From: CAYUQT01 sp964596165
Lineage (GTDB): Bacteria; Planctomycetota; Phycisphaerae; UBA1845; JAFGLZ01
NCBI GenBank assembly: GCA_964596165.1
Contig: CAZQTW010000001.1
Location: forward strand, 1-64,000
Direction: 5' to 3'
DNA: 64,000 bases
Shown: piece after piece, positions 34,800 to 44,481 of the stretch
How positions within the stretch are numbered: the stretch's first letter is position 1
How the letters are laid out: each line of letters begins with the position of its first letter
Translations under genes and position numbers: made by a program
The notes under the pieces: model-generated
Told to the model about the DNA's origin: nothing
Database searches by the model: none
The model's input: only the letters and a program-made list of their open reading frames with translations

Positions 34800-35387
34800 A
34801 TGAAAATCGTGAACGAAACGTTCGAACAGCAGCTTGCGAATCATCAACGTGCAATCGAATCCGTTTGTCGCCAGAAACCCACGCTGGAGACAATGGCCCA
34901 ATGGATGATAGATGCCCTTCATCAGGGGGGGCGCATCTACCTCATCGGCAACGGCGGTAGTGCCGCCGACAGTCAACACATCGCCGCCGAGTTGATCAGC
35001 CGATTGCGTCCGGGACGTGAACGCCCCGCCCTGCCGGCGGTCGCTCTCACCACAGACACCTCGATCCTGACCGCCATCGGCAACGATTACGACTTCAAGC
35101 TCGGCTTCCGCCGACAAGTGGAGGGCCTGGTACGACAGGGCGACATCCTGTGGGCCCTTTCGACCTCGGGCAACTCGGAGAATGTCCTCCTGGCAGCCGA
35201 AGAGGCCCGTAAACGCGGCGCCAAGGTCGTCGGATTTGCCGGTCGCACCGGAGGAAGACTCGCCGGCGCCTCCGACCTCTGTCTCTGCGTGGACGGGGAA
35301 ACCTCCGACCGCATTCAAGAAGGCCACCAAGTCGCCTACCACCTGATCTGCGACATCATCGAACGGGCCTTCTGCGGCCGGACGTGA
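34800..35387 (+). CDS. gmhA: Phosphoheptose isomerase (SIS domain)
   Basis: Converts sedoheptulose 7-phosphate to D-glycero-heptose 7-phosphate, the first step of LPS heptose synthesis. At 195 residues it has the normal length. SIS-domain hallmarks are IYLIGNGGSAADSQHIAAEL, LTTDTSILTAIGNDY and LSTSGNSENVLLA, with Glu/His residues (EGHQVAYHLIC) of the zinc/active site. AGGAG sits only 2 nt before the ATG at 34800; a GTG at 34809 is a possible alternative start. It pairs with hldE just upstream; gmhB is not in the window. Confidence 0.92.
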   Translation: MKIVNETFEQQLANHQRAIESVCRQKPTLETMAQWMIDALHQGGRIYLIGNGGSAADSQHIAAELISRLRPGRERPALPAVALTTDTSILTAIGNDYDFKLGFRRQVEGLVRQGDILWALSTSGNSENVLLAAEEARKRGAKVVGFAGRTGGRLAGASDLCLCVDGETSDRIQEGHQVAYHLICDIIERAFCGRT

Positions 35388-35423
35388 GCAAGCCGCACCG
35401 CTCCATCCGTCGTTTGCACAGCC

Positions 35424-37205
35424 TCAGGGAGTCCCCCCGGCCGAGCGAAAACCTGTTCGTCTCATCCGTTGCACCAGCGAGGTGACAAGCCCGACCATGA
35501 GCCCCACGTAACCCAAATAGACGATCGCCTCACCGCGATCGCGGGCGACGCTGAGCATACTGGCGACCGGCTTGCCTTCCCCGTCGAACTGGTAGTTGCT
35601 TTGGTAGAACCGGTAACCCCCGTACTTCAGCGGGGCATTCATGCTGATCGTCTTCTCCATTCGGCTCCGACTGTCCGAGTCCTCGACCAACACGCGGCTT
35701 TGGTAGGTCCTTGGACTGTCTGTGCCGGGATAATACGTGATGATGGGCTCCAAGAGCTTGATCGAAAACCCCAGGTCGATCCGAGTCGGCATGTAGCCGA
35801 CGCGCAGGTCTGCCCTGCCCACGCGAACATCAAAGGTCTCGCCCCTTCGAATCCACATTCGATGGGCAGCGCTCGGTGTCCCCACCCGAACGAAGACGGC
35901 CGGCACCCGATCCTTCTGACGCGGCGTGATGGGCTTCAGTGCCCGCTCCGAACGTGCGTTCGGCAGCATGTCGAGCACGGCGACCTGAGTCGAATCCCAA
36001 GGCGTCGTCATGGGCTTGCCCAACTCGGCCGGCGCCGTGGTCACGCCCCCCCCATCGTCCGCGAAACGGAAATGGAGCCTCCCGTCGGAACCGAGCAGGA
36101 CATCGAGAATATTGTCTTCCGCGGTGGCAAGGGTCGCGCCGATGTACCGGAGCTTCAACGAGGGTGACGTGGCGGCAGAAGGATCGCCGGCCGATCTCGT
36201 CGCGGACGTTGCCGCCCCATGCATGGAGCCGAAGTCGCGATCGGGAAACCGCGCGAACAGGCGGTGCATGTCCCGCCGCCCCTCAGGCCCAATCACCTCA
36301 AATTCCACCATCGGATTCACCGGCCGCGAGGACGCCGTGCGTATCTCACGCCCCACCACCGTCGCGTGGGGCAGGTAGCGACGGACCGATAGCTGATAAC
36401 CGGTCCCTCCTACGGGAACTGTCCTTCCCATCGCGGTCGAAATCTCCACGATGTGACTCTGCCCTCCCAGCTCGACCACGACCTTACCTTGATCGGGCGC
36501 CCCCGGCCGACTGGCCGGCTGCAAGAGTTGGGCAAGCCGCTGAGCATCGGTTACTCGCCCGAACCGAACGACAAGATTGCCCAGGCGATTCGGCTGGCCA
36601 CTCAGCAGCCACGCCCTGTGCTCCCGGCCGTCGCGAGAAAACTGTAGCTTCACGGCGGCTTGCTTGGACTCCGCATCCGCGATGACCCGCTCCCCCTCGT
36701 CGACGGTATCCGAAGCGTACTGCTCGATTTCCAGCGACAACCGCCCTTCGCTCCCCGAAGATTCCCCCCGTAATTGGGCCGGTCCGTCGGATCCGATCGG
36801 AATCCTCACCGCCTCCCTTGCGACCTCACCACTCAGCGTCAATGCCCATCGTTCGCTGTCGAAGTCGGCACGTGTTTCTCCCGGCTGCAACCAGAGGTTG
36901 CCGTGAACAGCCCAGAGCCGTGTCACCAGCGCACCCACAAGGACAATCAGAACGGAGACGTGGGCGATCACAAACCCGGCCTGTGATCGACGGGGTGGCC
37001 AACGGACGACGATCGCCGACAGCACGTTGACTCCCACGGCCGCCATCAACGCGGCGAACCACGTACTGCCGTAAAAATCCCTGATCGCCGCCTCCGTACC
37101 GTGTCCGGCTTCATGGAGGCTGGCCAATACCATGCTGACGGCCCAGGCCGTCAGCAGAATGACGGCCGGCTTCAACGACCCGAGTCTGGCGATGATGCCT
37201 CCCAT
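35424..37205 (-). CDS. ResB-like cytochrome c biogenesis protein
   Basis: The 593-residue membrane protein has three N-terminal helices (AVILLTAWAVSMVLASLH, FAALMAAVGVNVLSAIVV, GFVIAHVSVLIVLVGALVTRL), a large periplasmic beta domain, and one C-terminal helix (IVYLGYVGLMVGLVTSLVQ). PLKYGGYRFYQSNYQ followed by SMLSVARDRG is characteristic of the ResB family, which works with CcsA/ResC in system II haem delivery to apocytochrome c. No ResC/CcsA partner or cytochrome gene is in the window. The periplasmic part is longer than in typical ResB. Confidence 0.82.
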   Translation of the reverse strand: MGGIIARLGSLKPAVILLTAWAVSMVLASLHEAGHGTEAAIRDFYGSTWFAALMAAVGVNVLSAIVVRWPPRRSQAGFVIAHVSVLIVLVGALVTRLWAVHGNLWLQPGETRADFDSERWALTLSGEVAREAVRIPIGSDGPAQLRGESSGSEGRLSLEIEQYASDTVDEGERVIADAESKQAAVKLQFSRDGREHRAWLLSGQPNRLGNLVVRFGRVTDAQRLAQLLQPASRPGAPDQGKVVVELGGQSHIVEISTAMGRTVPVGGTGYQLSVRRYLPHATVVGREIRTASSRPVNPMVEFEVIGPEGRRDMHRLFARFPDRDFGSMHGAATSATRSAGDPSAATSPSLKLRYIGATLATAEDNILDVLLGSDGRLHFRFADDGGGVTTAPAELGKPMTTPWDSTQVAVLDMLPNARSERALKPITPRQKDRVPAVFVRVGTPSAAHRMWIRRGETFDVRVGRADLRVGYMPTRIDLGFSIKLLEPIITYYPGTDSPRTYQSRVLVEDSDSRSRMEKTISMNAPLKYGGYRFYQSNYQFDGEGKPVASMLSVARDRGEAIVYLGYVGLMVGLVTSLVQRMRRTGFRSAGGTP

Positions 37206-37512
37206 ACGCTCTTCTCACTGAAGCGACCCCGGTATGCATCCACGGACGTTGCGGGCAATCCCGCCGACTACGACACGCAAACCGGATGCCCCGCGCCGGT
37301 CCCCCGCAACGCGTCGCCAGGGGGCAGCGTCCGAAAAATGATGTTAGCGGGCTTTCCGTCGCACAGCCAAGGTCATTTCTCGCGTGACTTCGATTCATCC
37401 AAGTGGTCAAATCATGACGCCAATGCGCAAGGGTGTCCCCTTCGCGACGGCAACGATGGATAGGTCATGCAGACCCTCTATCCCACGTTCACTCAACACA
37501 GGAGCCGCACAC
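37206..37512. other. Divergent intergenic region, no gene seen
   Basis: About 307 nt between the ResB-like gene and the PmoA-family gene. It should hold both promoters, but no convincing -10/-35 pair or dyad was found. Confidence 0.3.
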
Positions 37513-38424
37513 ATGCCAACCCAACTGATCGGCGTGATCATCGCACTCGTTTCGGTCGAGCATACGGTCGATGCCCCACGGGAAGTCGCCGCAACGCTCG
37601 ATGGGAAACAGGTGCGCGTAACCGTGGACGGCACATTGTTCACTTCATACAAGTTCGATGCGACTCAGAAGTGCCCCTACTTCTTCCCCGTGAACGGTCC
37701 GCTCACGGGCAAGTCGGTGACGACGGAGACGTCGCAGCCTTATCCGCACCATCACTCGCTCTTCTTCGGCTGTGACCGGGTCAGCGGAGGCAACTACTGG
37801 CAGGAAGAAAACGATCGGGGCCGGATTGTCTCGCAAGGCCCCAAGATCATCGAGGGGAAGGGCAATCGCGTGGTGATCGAGGATCAAGCCCGCTGGCAGC
37901 GCCCGGGGGCCCCCGACCCCTTCAGCGACAAGAGGACGATCACCATTACCGCCCCCTCCGACAAGCTGCGCATCATCGACTTCGTCATCACACTGACGGC
38001 CGTGTCGGATGTCCACATCGAAAAAACCAACCATTCGCTTTTCAGCGGACGGATAGCACCGCACCTGTGCGGCGAGAAGGGCGGCCGCCTCGTGAACGCC
38101 GAGGGCGACGTCGGTGAAAAGGAGACGTTCGGCAAGAAGTCCGCCTGGTGCGATTACTCCGGAAAGAACGGCGAAACCGTCGAAGGAATGGCCATACTGG
38201 ACTGGCCAAAGAACCGGTGGTCACCTTGCCATTGGTTCACGAGAGATTATGGTTTCTTCTCCCCAGCGCCGATGTACTGGATCGGCGACGAAGGGCTGGC
38301 CTTCAAGAAGGGCGAGTCCGTAACGTTGAAGTACCGTGTAATCGTCCACGCCGGCAACGAAAAGGATGCCGACATCGCCGGTCTCTTCAAACAGTGGACC
38401 GAAACGCCCTCAACCACTCAATAG
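37513..38424 (+). CDS. PmoA-family (DUF6807-like) protein, exported
   Basis: A 303-residue protein annotated in databases as 'methane oxygenase PmoA family', a name that does not imply methane oxidation. It starts with a short hydrophobic leader (LIGVIIALVSVEHTV). Family landmarks visible are CPYFFPVNGP, the His-rich YPHHHSLFFGCDRV, and a C-terminal GLAFKKGESVTLKYRVIVHAG. It is a beta-sandwich type protein, commonly found in planctomycete sugar-processing clusters. GGAG lies 8 nt before the ATG at 37513. It is 11 nt upstream of a DUF4091 glycosidase-like gene, suggesting a joint role in carbohydrate handling. Confidence 0.8.
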   Translation: MPTQLIGVIIALVSVEHTVDAPREVAATLDGKQVRVTVDGTLFTSYKFDATQKCPYFFPVNGPLTGKSVTTETSQPYPHHHSLFFGCDRVSGGNYWQEENDRGRIVSQGPKIIEGKGNRVVIEDQARWQRPGAPDPFSDKRTITITAPSDKLRIIDFVITLTAVSDVHIEKTNHSLFSGRIAPHLCGEKGGRLVNAEGDVGEKETFGKKSAWCDYSGKNGETVEGMAILDWPKNRWSPCHWFTRDYGFFSPAPMYWIGDEGLAFKKGESVTLKYRVIVHAGNEKDADIAGLFKQWTETPSTTQ

Positions 38425-38435
38425 GAGCATTCACC

Positions 38436-40193
38436 ATGACACCCATCACCGAACTGTCCGTGGTTGCGATGGTGACGTGTGCCTCCGCGTGTGTCCTGTT
38501 CGCCGCGGAGCCCGCCACAAACGAGCACGGCATTCCCTGGATCCACACGACGGACCATTGGGGTATTCCGTTTGCCGACGCGGCCACGATGTTCTATGCG
38601 CGGGTCGAGCAGCACCGGACCTGGCTGGCCCAACAGGGCGTGCCGCCGGAAAGAATGGAATTCGTCGTCGGTACCGAGACCTCGCTCACCAAGGTGTTCC
38701 GACCGAAGCTCTGGTTCCATGGCGAGATGGCCGGCGCGGTGAAGATCGCCGCGGCCCGAGGTGAAACCGCGGGATTCCAACTCGTCGTCTGCCCGATCGC
38801 CGACGCCGAACGACAACTCACCCATCTGTCGACAGACGACAAGCATAAGACGGGCCCGCTCGAATCCAAGACAGTCAAGATCGCGGCCGTCACCCCCGGC
38901 GAACTCAAGGGCCCCCAGGGAGCGACAATCCCTGCCGACGCCTTCGAACTGAGCCGCGTCGGCTACATCAGGACCGTTCAACCCCAATACCCCGTGATGC
39001 ACATCGGCGACTGGCCGGACCCCTTGCTGCCGATGGAGGCCTTCGAAGTATCCAATCCCTTCTGCCAACCCGTCTGGGTCGATCTTCGTGTCCCCCGAAC
39101 GGCGGCTCCCGGCGAGTACACCGGTCAGATCACGGTGGAAGGCCCTCACGCCGTATCGATTCGCGTCGAGCTGACCGTCCGGCCGTTCGAGGTCCCGCTC
39201 CGGCGATCCTACGTCACCATGGGCTGGGCGCTCAATGAGTGGTTCTTCAAGGACGGTATCGACGGATTTCGGCGCAAGGTCTGCGTCCTGCTCGAACATG
39301 GCCTGGCACCCTGGGAGGCCTGCCACAAGTTCTCCAAGAACCTCCGAGAACACGACCAGATCTTCCAGTGGTTCCAGGAATGGGGCGTCCAGCTCCAATC
39401 CATGACAACGGACAAGCCGGACCCGAACTACGTCGAACACCTCCGCAAACGCGGCTGGCTCAAGAACTTCATCTGCATCCCCGGCGATGAGCCGCACGAG
39501 CGCGACTACCCGGAGTTCCGTGAGAAGGTCGCCAAACTGCGCAGTCAGTTTCCCGGTCTCACGATCGCCATGACGGAAGATCCCCGGCCTGTCAATCAGG
39601 GGCTGTTCGATCTGTGGATCGCCGAGCCCTCGGCCCAGGATGACGAGTATGTCCGCGCGGCCGGACAGCGAGGCGAGCGCATTGGGTGGTACATGTGCCA
39701 GTTGCCGATCCACGCCGTCTATCCCGGACCGATCTGGGGTTGTCCGGGCGCAGTGCTCGATCGGCCGGCGGTCGATCATCGCGTCGCGTATTGGCTGGCC
39801 TGGAAATTCGGGATTGAGGTCGTCGGGTTCTGGGCGATCTCGTCGTGGCCCAAGGGCTGGGAGGAATGGCCCGCCAAACCCTGGCCGGTCAACCCGCTCA
39901 GCGAATACCCCTATAGCGGCCAACACAACGGCAACGGTTTCCTCTGCTACCCGTGGAAGGACACCGTGCTCCCGTCCGTCCGCCTCAAGGTGCTGCGCGA
40001 CGGGATGAACGACTACGAGTATCTCCTGATGCTCAAAAAGCTGACGGGCGATCAAACAACCGCACGGGACAAGGCCCTGCTCGCCGTCCCTACCGACGTG
40101 GCCGTCGGCTTGCGATACTTCAACAAAGACCCGAACGGGATCCTCTCGATCAGACAAGAAATCGCCACAAGGATCGCGGAACTGAGCAGGTAG
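38436..40193 (+). CDS. DUF4091 (GH123-like) exported glycoside hydrolase
   Basis: A 585-residue protein with a signal peptide (ELSVVAMVTCASACVLFAAE). The N-terminal half is a beta domain (VKIAAARGETAGFQLVV; WVDLRVPRTAAPGEYTG), followed by a TIM-barrel-like DUF4091 domain. The paired acids Asp351-Glu352 in IPGDEPHE match the catalytic Asp-Glu of GH123 beta-N-acetylgalactosaminidases, and the C-terminal RDGMNDYEYLLML is the DUF4091 signature. A hexosaminidase activity is therefore likely but not certain. AGGAG lies 8 nt before the ATG at 38436, 11 nt after the PmoA-family gene, so the two form an operon. Confidence 0.85.
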   Translation: MTPITELSVVAMVTCASACVLFAAEPATNEHGIPWIHTTDHWGIPFADAATMFYARVEQHRTWLAQQGVPPERMEFVVGTETSLTKVFRPKLWFHGEMAGAVKIAAARGETAGFQLVVCPIADAERQLTHLSTDDKHKTGPLESKTVKIAAVTPGELKGPQGATIPADAFELSRVGYIRTVQPQYPVMHIGDWPDPLLPMEAFEVSNPFCQPVWVDLRVPRTAAPGEYTGQITVEGPHAVSIRVELTVRPFEVPLRRSYVTMGWALNEWFFKDGIDGFRRKVCVLLEHGLAPWEACHKFSKNLREHDQIFQWFQEWGVQLQSMTTDKPDPNYVEHLRKRGWLKNFICIPGDEPHERDYPEFREKVAKLRSQFPGLTIAMTEDPRPVNQGLFDLWIAEPSAQDDEYVRAAGQRGERIGWYMCQLPIHAVYPGPIWGCPGAVLDRPAVDHRVAYWLAWKFGIEVVGFWAISSWPKGWEEWPAKPWPVNPLSEYPYSGQHNGNGFLCYPWKDTVLPSVRLKVLRDGMNDYEYLLMLKKLTGDQTTARDKALLAVPTDVAVGLRYFNKDPNGILSIRQEIATRIAELSR

Positions 40194-40412
40194 GCGAATC
40201 GTCCGCGAAATCGACGATACCGGACCCACCGGCTTGGTGACTGTCGTTGCCCATTGGTGCCGGATGTATCGAGGGCGATGGCTACACGAGCACCTCCCGA
40301 TCGCCGACAGGCCACACGAACCGGCGTGGTCCATGGCAAGTCGCTGAAGGCTGTTTTTCGTCGTGTCTCCAAGGGAGCGGACTCTCCGCGAGACGAGTGC
40401 CCGCATGCGGAC

Positions 40413-41705
40413 TCACACGGAGTCCCCGTAGGCTTCGGCCAGCAAGTCAATCGGGTGTACGACACGAAGGGTGCGACCGGTGCGTCGGGCATATTGGGCA
40501 ATCTGGAGAATGCACCCGGCGTTCGCGGCGGCGACCACGGTCGCACCGGTGGACGCAATGTTGGCCAGTTTCCTTTCGGCCAACGCGTCGGACATCTTCG
40601 GCTGCGTGATGTTGTACGTTCCCGCGCCCCCGCAACACCAATCGCTTTCGGGCAGGTCCACCAGCTCCAAACCGGGTATGGCCCGCAGTAGCTGCCTCGG
40701 CTCTTTGCGGATCTTCTGCACGTGTGCCAGATGACACGAATCATGATAGGTCACACGCAAAGGCACCCGCCGCGTCGGCGGTCGGAGCGGCAGTCTCACC
40801 AGAAACTCATTGATATCACGGACCCGCTCGACAAACCGCTTGGCCCGTTCCGCATACGTCTTGTCGCTCTCCAACAGCTCGCCGTATTCCTTCAGCATCG
40901 CTCCGCAACCGCCCACCGGGGTCACGATGGCATCGATGGACCCCTCGATCCTCTCGAACACCTCGATGTTCTTCCGGGCCAAGTCGCGGGCCACTTCCGG
41001 CTTGCCGTTATGATGGTGAATCGCGCCGCAGCACACTTGGGCGTCAGGCGCCACGACCTCAACTCCGTTGGCCAGCAGCACCCGAAGCGTGGCCCGATTG
41101 GTCGGCCCGAACATCGATTCGCTCACGCATCCGATGAAAAAGGCCACCCGGCCTCGAACGGGCCCCTCCGGTTTGGAGACCTCGGGCACCGGTTCCAGCC
41201 GCTCGCCCAAGACGGGCAACATGGAATTCAGGCGCGACAACGCCGGTGGCAGCACGTCCTGAAGCCCGCTCTCAGCCAGAAACTCGTTCCAGCCCACTGC
41301 CTGAGCCAACCGAGCCAGCGCCATCATCCGATTCATCTTCTCCCGGTCGGGGAAGATGTCCGTGATAAGCCGTTGTATCATCCGCTCGGCAAACGGCTTC
41401 GAGGCCCGGCCGGCTTGCACGGCCAGTTCGCCGCGGACATGCTCGATCAGCGATCCGTAGTGCACGCCCGAAGGACAGGCCGTCTCGCAGGCGCGGCAGT
41501 CCAAACACAGCGAAAGATGTCGCACGATTGATTCCGTCGGCTCGACACGACCGTCGATCAGCGCCCGCATCAGATGAATCCGGCCGCGCGGCGAATCGTT
41601 TTCGTTGCCTACCTGAGCGTAGGTCGGACACTGCCCCAGGCATAGTCCACAATGCACGCAATCGAAAAGCCTGTCGTAGATTCGCTGTTCGAGCCGTATC
41701 GCCAT
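40413..41705 (-). CDS. glcF: Glycolate oxidase iron-sulfur subunit GlcF
   Basis: Electron-transfer subunit of glycolate (or lactate-type) oxidase, about 430 residues. Two 4Fe-4S sites sit near the N-terminus (CVHCGLCLGQCPT and CLDCRACETACP), followed by two CCG domains (VCCGAIHHHNG and DWCCGGAGTYN) that bind further cofactors. It overlaps the glcE stop (start ATG 41705; an upstream ATG at 41723 is an alternative). It is the last gene of the glcD-glcE-glcF operon, and a converging gene ends 219 nt downstream. Confidence 0.92.
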   Translation of the reverse strand: MAIRLEQRIYDRLFDCVHCGLCLGQCPTYAQVGNENDSPRGRIHLMRALIDGRVEPTESIVRHLSLCLDCRACETACPSGVHYGSLIEHVRGELAVQAGRASKPFAERMIQRLITDIFPDREKMNRMMALARLAQAVGWNEFLAESGLQDVLPPALSRLNSMLPVLGERLEPVPEVSKPEGPVRGRVAFFIGCVSESMFGPTNRATLRVLLANGVEVVAPDAQVCCGAIHHHNGKPEVARDLARKNIEVFERIEGSIDAIVTPVGGCGAMLKEYGELLESDKTYAERAKRFVERVRDINEFLVRLPLRPPTRRVPLRVTYHDSCHLAHVQKIRKEPRQLLRAIPGLELVDLPESDWCCGGAGTYNITQPKMSDALAERKLANIASTGATVVAAANAGCILQIAQYARRTGRTLRVVHPIDLLAEAYGDSV

Positions 41706-42991
41706 TACATCACGTCCACCCATCGCCCCGGGGAAAAAATACCCACGGGGTCAAAACGCTGCTTGATGCGCCGCATCATCGCCAAATCCGCACGCACCGG
41801 CTGCCACAACTCAACATTCGCATTCGGCGGCAGGGAGCGCCAGGCGATCTGACCGGCGCCGTCGGCGGCCAACGCCGCCAAGTCGTCGGCCGCTTCCAAA
41901 GTCGTCGGATCGTTCGATTGGCCGTAGACGATCCCGTTGCCTGCGTGCGACAAGAGATCGAACCCCCGGTCGCCCGCCCAGGCGACAAAAACCGCTACCT
42001 GCGAACTCGTCATCGTCGCCTTGAACGAAACGACCGCCGAACGGCCCGGCCACTCTCGCAGCACACCATAGGCCTTTTCCGATTCGTCCTCGTCCAGAAT
42101 ATCAACCGGCGCCGCCAAGGCGGTACGGACATGCTCGCACTGCCAGTCCACGGCCTCTCGACAATCCTCAAAGCCGAGGACCAGGTGCCAGTCCCCGCCG
42201 CCGAGCGCATGCGTCAGTGCGCCGTCCCCTCGATGCCGAACCAGTTCAATCAGCACCGGTCGCGTGCGACCGGCCATGACCGCCGCAAGGTTCGCTTCCG
42301 CCTCATCGCCGTCCGCGCACCGAACGACGGCCAGTCGAAATGCCTCGGAAAGCGGCTGCAGGCGGAGCGTCATCTCAGTCATCACGCCCAGCGTCCCCAT
42401 CGCCCCGATGTGCAAACGGTACATCCCGTACCCCGCGGCGTTCTTGACAACTCGGCCTCCGCTTCGTGTGAAAATCCCCTGAGCGTCGATGACTTCCATT
42501 CCGACGACGAGATCCCGCATCGTCCCATAGCGATAACGCAACGGCCCGCTGTCGTTCGTCGCACAGATTCCGCCAATCGTCGAACTCCCACCGTGCGGCG
42601 GATCGATCGACAGCCTCTGCCGATGGTCCTTGAGCAGGCCGTTCAATTGACCCAGGACCATTCCCGCCTCGACCGTGATGGTCAGGTCGCGCGGTTCGTG
42701 CTGAATCACCCGTCCCAGTCGAACCGTCGACAGGCCGATCATCAACGTCGTCGGCGCGGGTTCCCACCCCCACTTGGTGCCGCCCCCGCGCGGCATGATC
42801 CCTACGTGCGATTCGGCGGCAATGCGGACAACCTCGGCCGCTTGGAACCGATCGTCCGGCACCGCCACCACGAATGGCGTGAAACCCGTCGTGCCGTACG
42901 AACTCACTGAGTCGCCCGTCAGAACGCGCTCGGCTCCCAGCGCCTTCTCGAGTTTCCGGATGACCTCGTCGTCGTCGATCATCACGCTCAC
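41705..42991 (-). CDS. glcE: Glycolate oxidase FAD-binding subunit GlcE
   Basis: FAD-linked subunit of the VAO/GlcD family, 428 residues. The PP-loop region shows GIMPRGGGTKWGW and DLTITVEAGM, the flavin-binding STIGGICATNDSGPLRYRYG and TRSGGRVVKNAAGYG. It is shorter than GlcD, as usual for GlcE. The start is GTG at 42991 in a 4-nt overlap with glcD (GTGA); an ATG three codons downstream is possible. The tight overlaps on both sides indicate stoichiometric production with GlcD and GlcF. Confidence 0.92.
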   Translation of the reverse strand: MSVMIDDDEVIRKLEKALGAERVLTGDSVSSYGTTGFTPFVVAVPDDRFQAAEVVRIAAESHVGIMPRGGGTKWGWEPAPTTLMIGLSTVRLGRVIQHEPRDLTITVEAGMVLGQLNGLLKDHRQRLSIDPPHGGSSTIGGICATNDSGPLRYRYGTMRDLVVGMEVIDAQGIFTRSGGRVVKNAAGYGMYRLHIGAMGTLGVMTEMTLRLQPLSEAFRLAVVRCADGDEAEANLAAVMAGRTRPVLIELVRHRGDGALTHALGGGDWHLVLGFEDCREAVDWQCEHVRTALAAPVDILDEDESEKAYGVLREWPGRSAVVSFKATMTSSQVAVFVAWAGDRGFDLLSHAGNGIVYGQSNDPTTLEAADDLAALAADGAGQIAWRSLPPNANVELWQPVRADLAMMRRIKQRFDPVGIFSPGRWVDVM

Positions 42992-44409
42992 TTCATCGCG
43001 TCGAAGACGGTCGGAATATTCCGACCGCCGAGAACCTTGCCGGCATTGGACATCGCCCGCGGGTCGAAAACCTCTCTCAATCGCCTCATGGCCGCCAGAT
43101 CATCGGGGTTGAACAGCTTCGCCAGACAGTGAATCTTCTCCACACCCACCCCATGCTCACCCGTCGGGGAACCGCCGAACTCAATGCATCGGGCCAGAAT
43201 CCTGCTTCCCGCCTGCAGGGCTCGCTGAATCTGTTGCGGGTTTCGCTCGTCGTACAGAATCACGGGATGGATATTCCCGTCTCCGGCGTGGAAGACGTTC
43301 GCTATCGTCACGTCCTGTTCGCCGGCCACGTTCTCCACGTAGGCCAGCAACTCCGGCAATCGCGTCCGCGGCACCACGCCGTCCTGCGTGATGTAGCTCG
43401 GGCTCAGTCGACCGATCGCCCCGAATGCCCGTTTGCGACACATCCACAGCCCCAGCCGCTCCTCGTCCGTGCTCGCCCGTTGGACCTTTCGGGCGGCATG
43501 CTTGTGGCACATCTCGACCACGCGATCCGTCTGCCGATCCAAACCCGCCTCAAGCCCCTCCAATTCGATGATCAACACAGCGCCGGCGTCTTGGGGCAGA
43601 CCGAAGTGATTCGCGTCCTCCACGATTCGCGTGATCGTCCGGTCCATGAACTCAAGGGCAACCGGAACGATCCCCTCGCCGATCATGTCGCTGACGCAGT
43701 TGATCGCGTCCGCCGCGCTCCCGAAGATGACGAGCAGGGTACGGTGCGCTTCCGGAGAAGGCATCAGACGCAGAACCGCCTCGGTCACCAGGCCGAACGT
43801 CCCTTCGCTGCCCACGATCACGCCGGTCAGATCGTAGCCGACCGGATCCTCGGCCGATCCGCCGGCCTCAATCACCTCACCGTCCGGCGTGACCAGCGTC
43901 ACGCCCAAGACGTGATTCATGGTCACCCCGTACTTCAGCGTGTGCGGACCGCCCGAATTGTACGCAATGTTCCCCCCGATCGTGCACGCCGGTTGGCTCG
44001 ACGGGTCCGGCGCATAAAAGTACCCCTTGGACGCCACCGCATTCGTCACGTGTTGGTTGACCACGCCCGCCTGGACCCGCACCTGCCGATTGCGAAGGTC
44101 AATCTCGAGAATCCGATTCATTCGCGACGTGCAGATGTGCATGGCCTCGCCCAGCGGCAAGGTCCCCGCCGACAGCGACGTGGCCGCACCTCGTGGAACG
44201 AATGGAATGTGGAAATCGTTCAGTGTCCGAATCACGGCCGCCGCTTGGGCGGTGTCCGACGGAAACACGACCCCCGACGGTCGCGCCCTGACCAGCGTCA
44301 AGGCGTCACATTCGTACGTCAACAATTCGTCGGGATCTGTGACCAACCCCTCGTCGCCGACAATCGCTCGAAGCCGGTCGTGCAGGTTACTGGCAGTCGC
44401 GACGTCCAT
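42988..44409 (-). CDS. glcD: Glycolate oxidase catalytic subunit GlcD
   Basis: FAD-linked catalytic subunit oxidising glycolate or D-2-hydroxy acids, 473 residues. The flavin-binding regions VPRGAATSLSAGTLP, DPSSQPACTIGGNIAYNSGG and VGSEGTFGLVTEA are clear, and the C-terminal domain carries NVFHAGDGNIHP and GEHGVG, which position the substrate. The ATG at 44409 gives the standard N-terminus; a longer in-frame extension is unsupported. It lies 72 nt after a PIG-L deacetylase gene and overlaps glcE by 4 nt. Confidence 0.93.
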   Translation of the reverse strand: MDVATASNLHDRLRAIVGDEGLVTDPDELLTYECDALTLVRARPSGVVFPSDTAQAAAVIRTLNDFHIPFVPRGAATSLSAGTLPLGEAMHICTSRMNRILEIDLRNRQVRVQAGVVNQHVTNAVASKGYFYAPDPSSQPACTIGGNIAYNSGGPHTLKYGVTMNHVLGVTLVTPDGEVIEAGGSAEDPVGYDLTGVIVGSEGTFGLVTEAVLRLMPSPEAHRTLLVIFGSAADAINCVSDMIGEGIVPVALEFMDRTITRIVEDANHFGLPQDAGAVLIIELEGLEAGLDRQTDRVVEMCHKHAARKVQRASTDEERLGLWMCRKRAFGAIGRLSPSYITQDGVVPRTRLPELLAYVENVAGEQDVTIANVFHAGDGNIHPVILYDERNPQQIQRALQAGSRILARCIEFGGSPTGEHGVGVEKIHCLAKLFNPDDLAAMRRLREVFDPRAMSNAGKVLGGRNIPTVFDAMK

Positions 44410-44481
44410 GATCGCCCTGGATCCTCCGGCAGCGCCTAGCCAAATCGTAACCCCCTCGCATCCCACGGTCAACGAACCGTC

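Noticed and set aside
37513..38424. Methane monooxygenase subunit
   Set aside because: The PmoA family name is historical; no membrane-spanning pMMO features or pmoB/pmoC genes are present.
38418..40406. 662-codon minus-strand frame opposite the DUF4091 gene
   Set aside because: Antisense shadow; the plus-strand gene has a signal peptide, ribosome binding site and family motifs.
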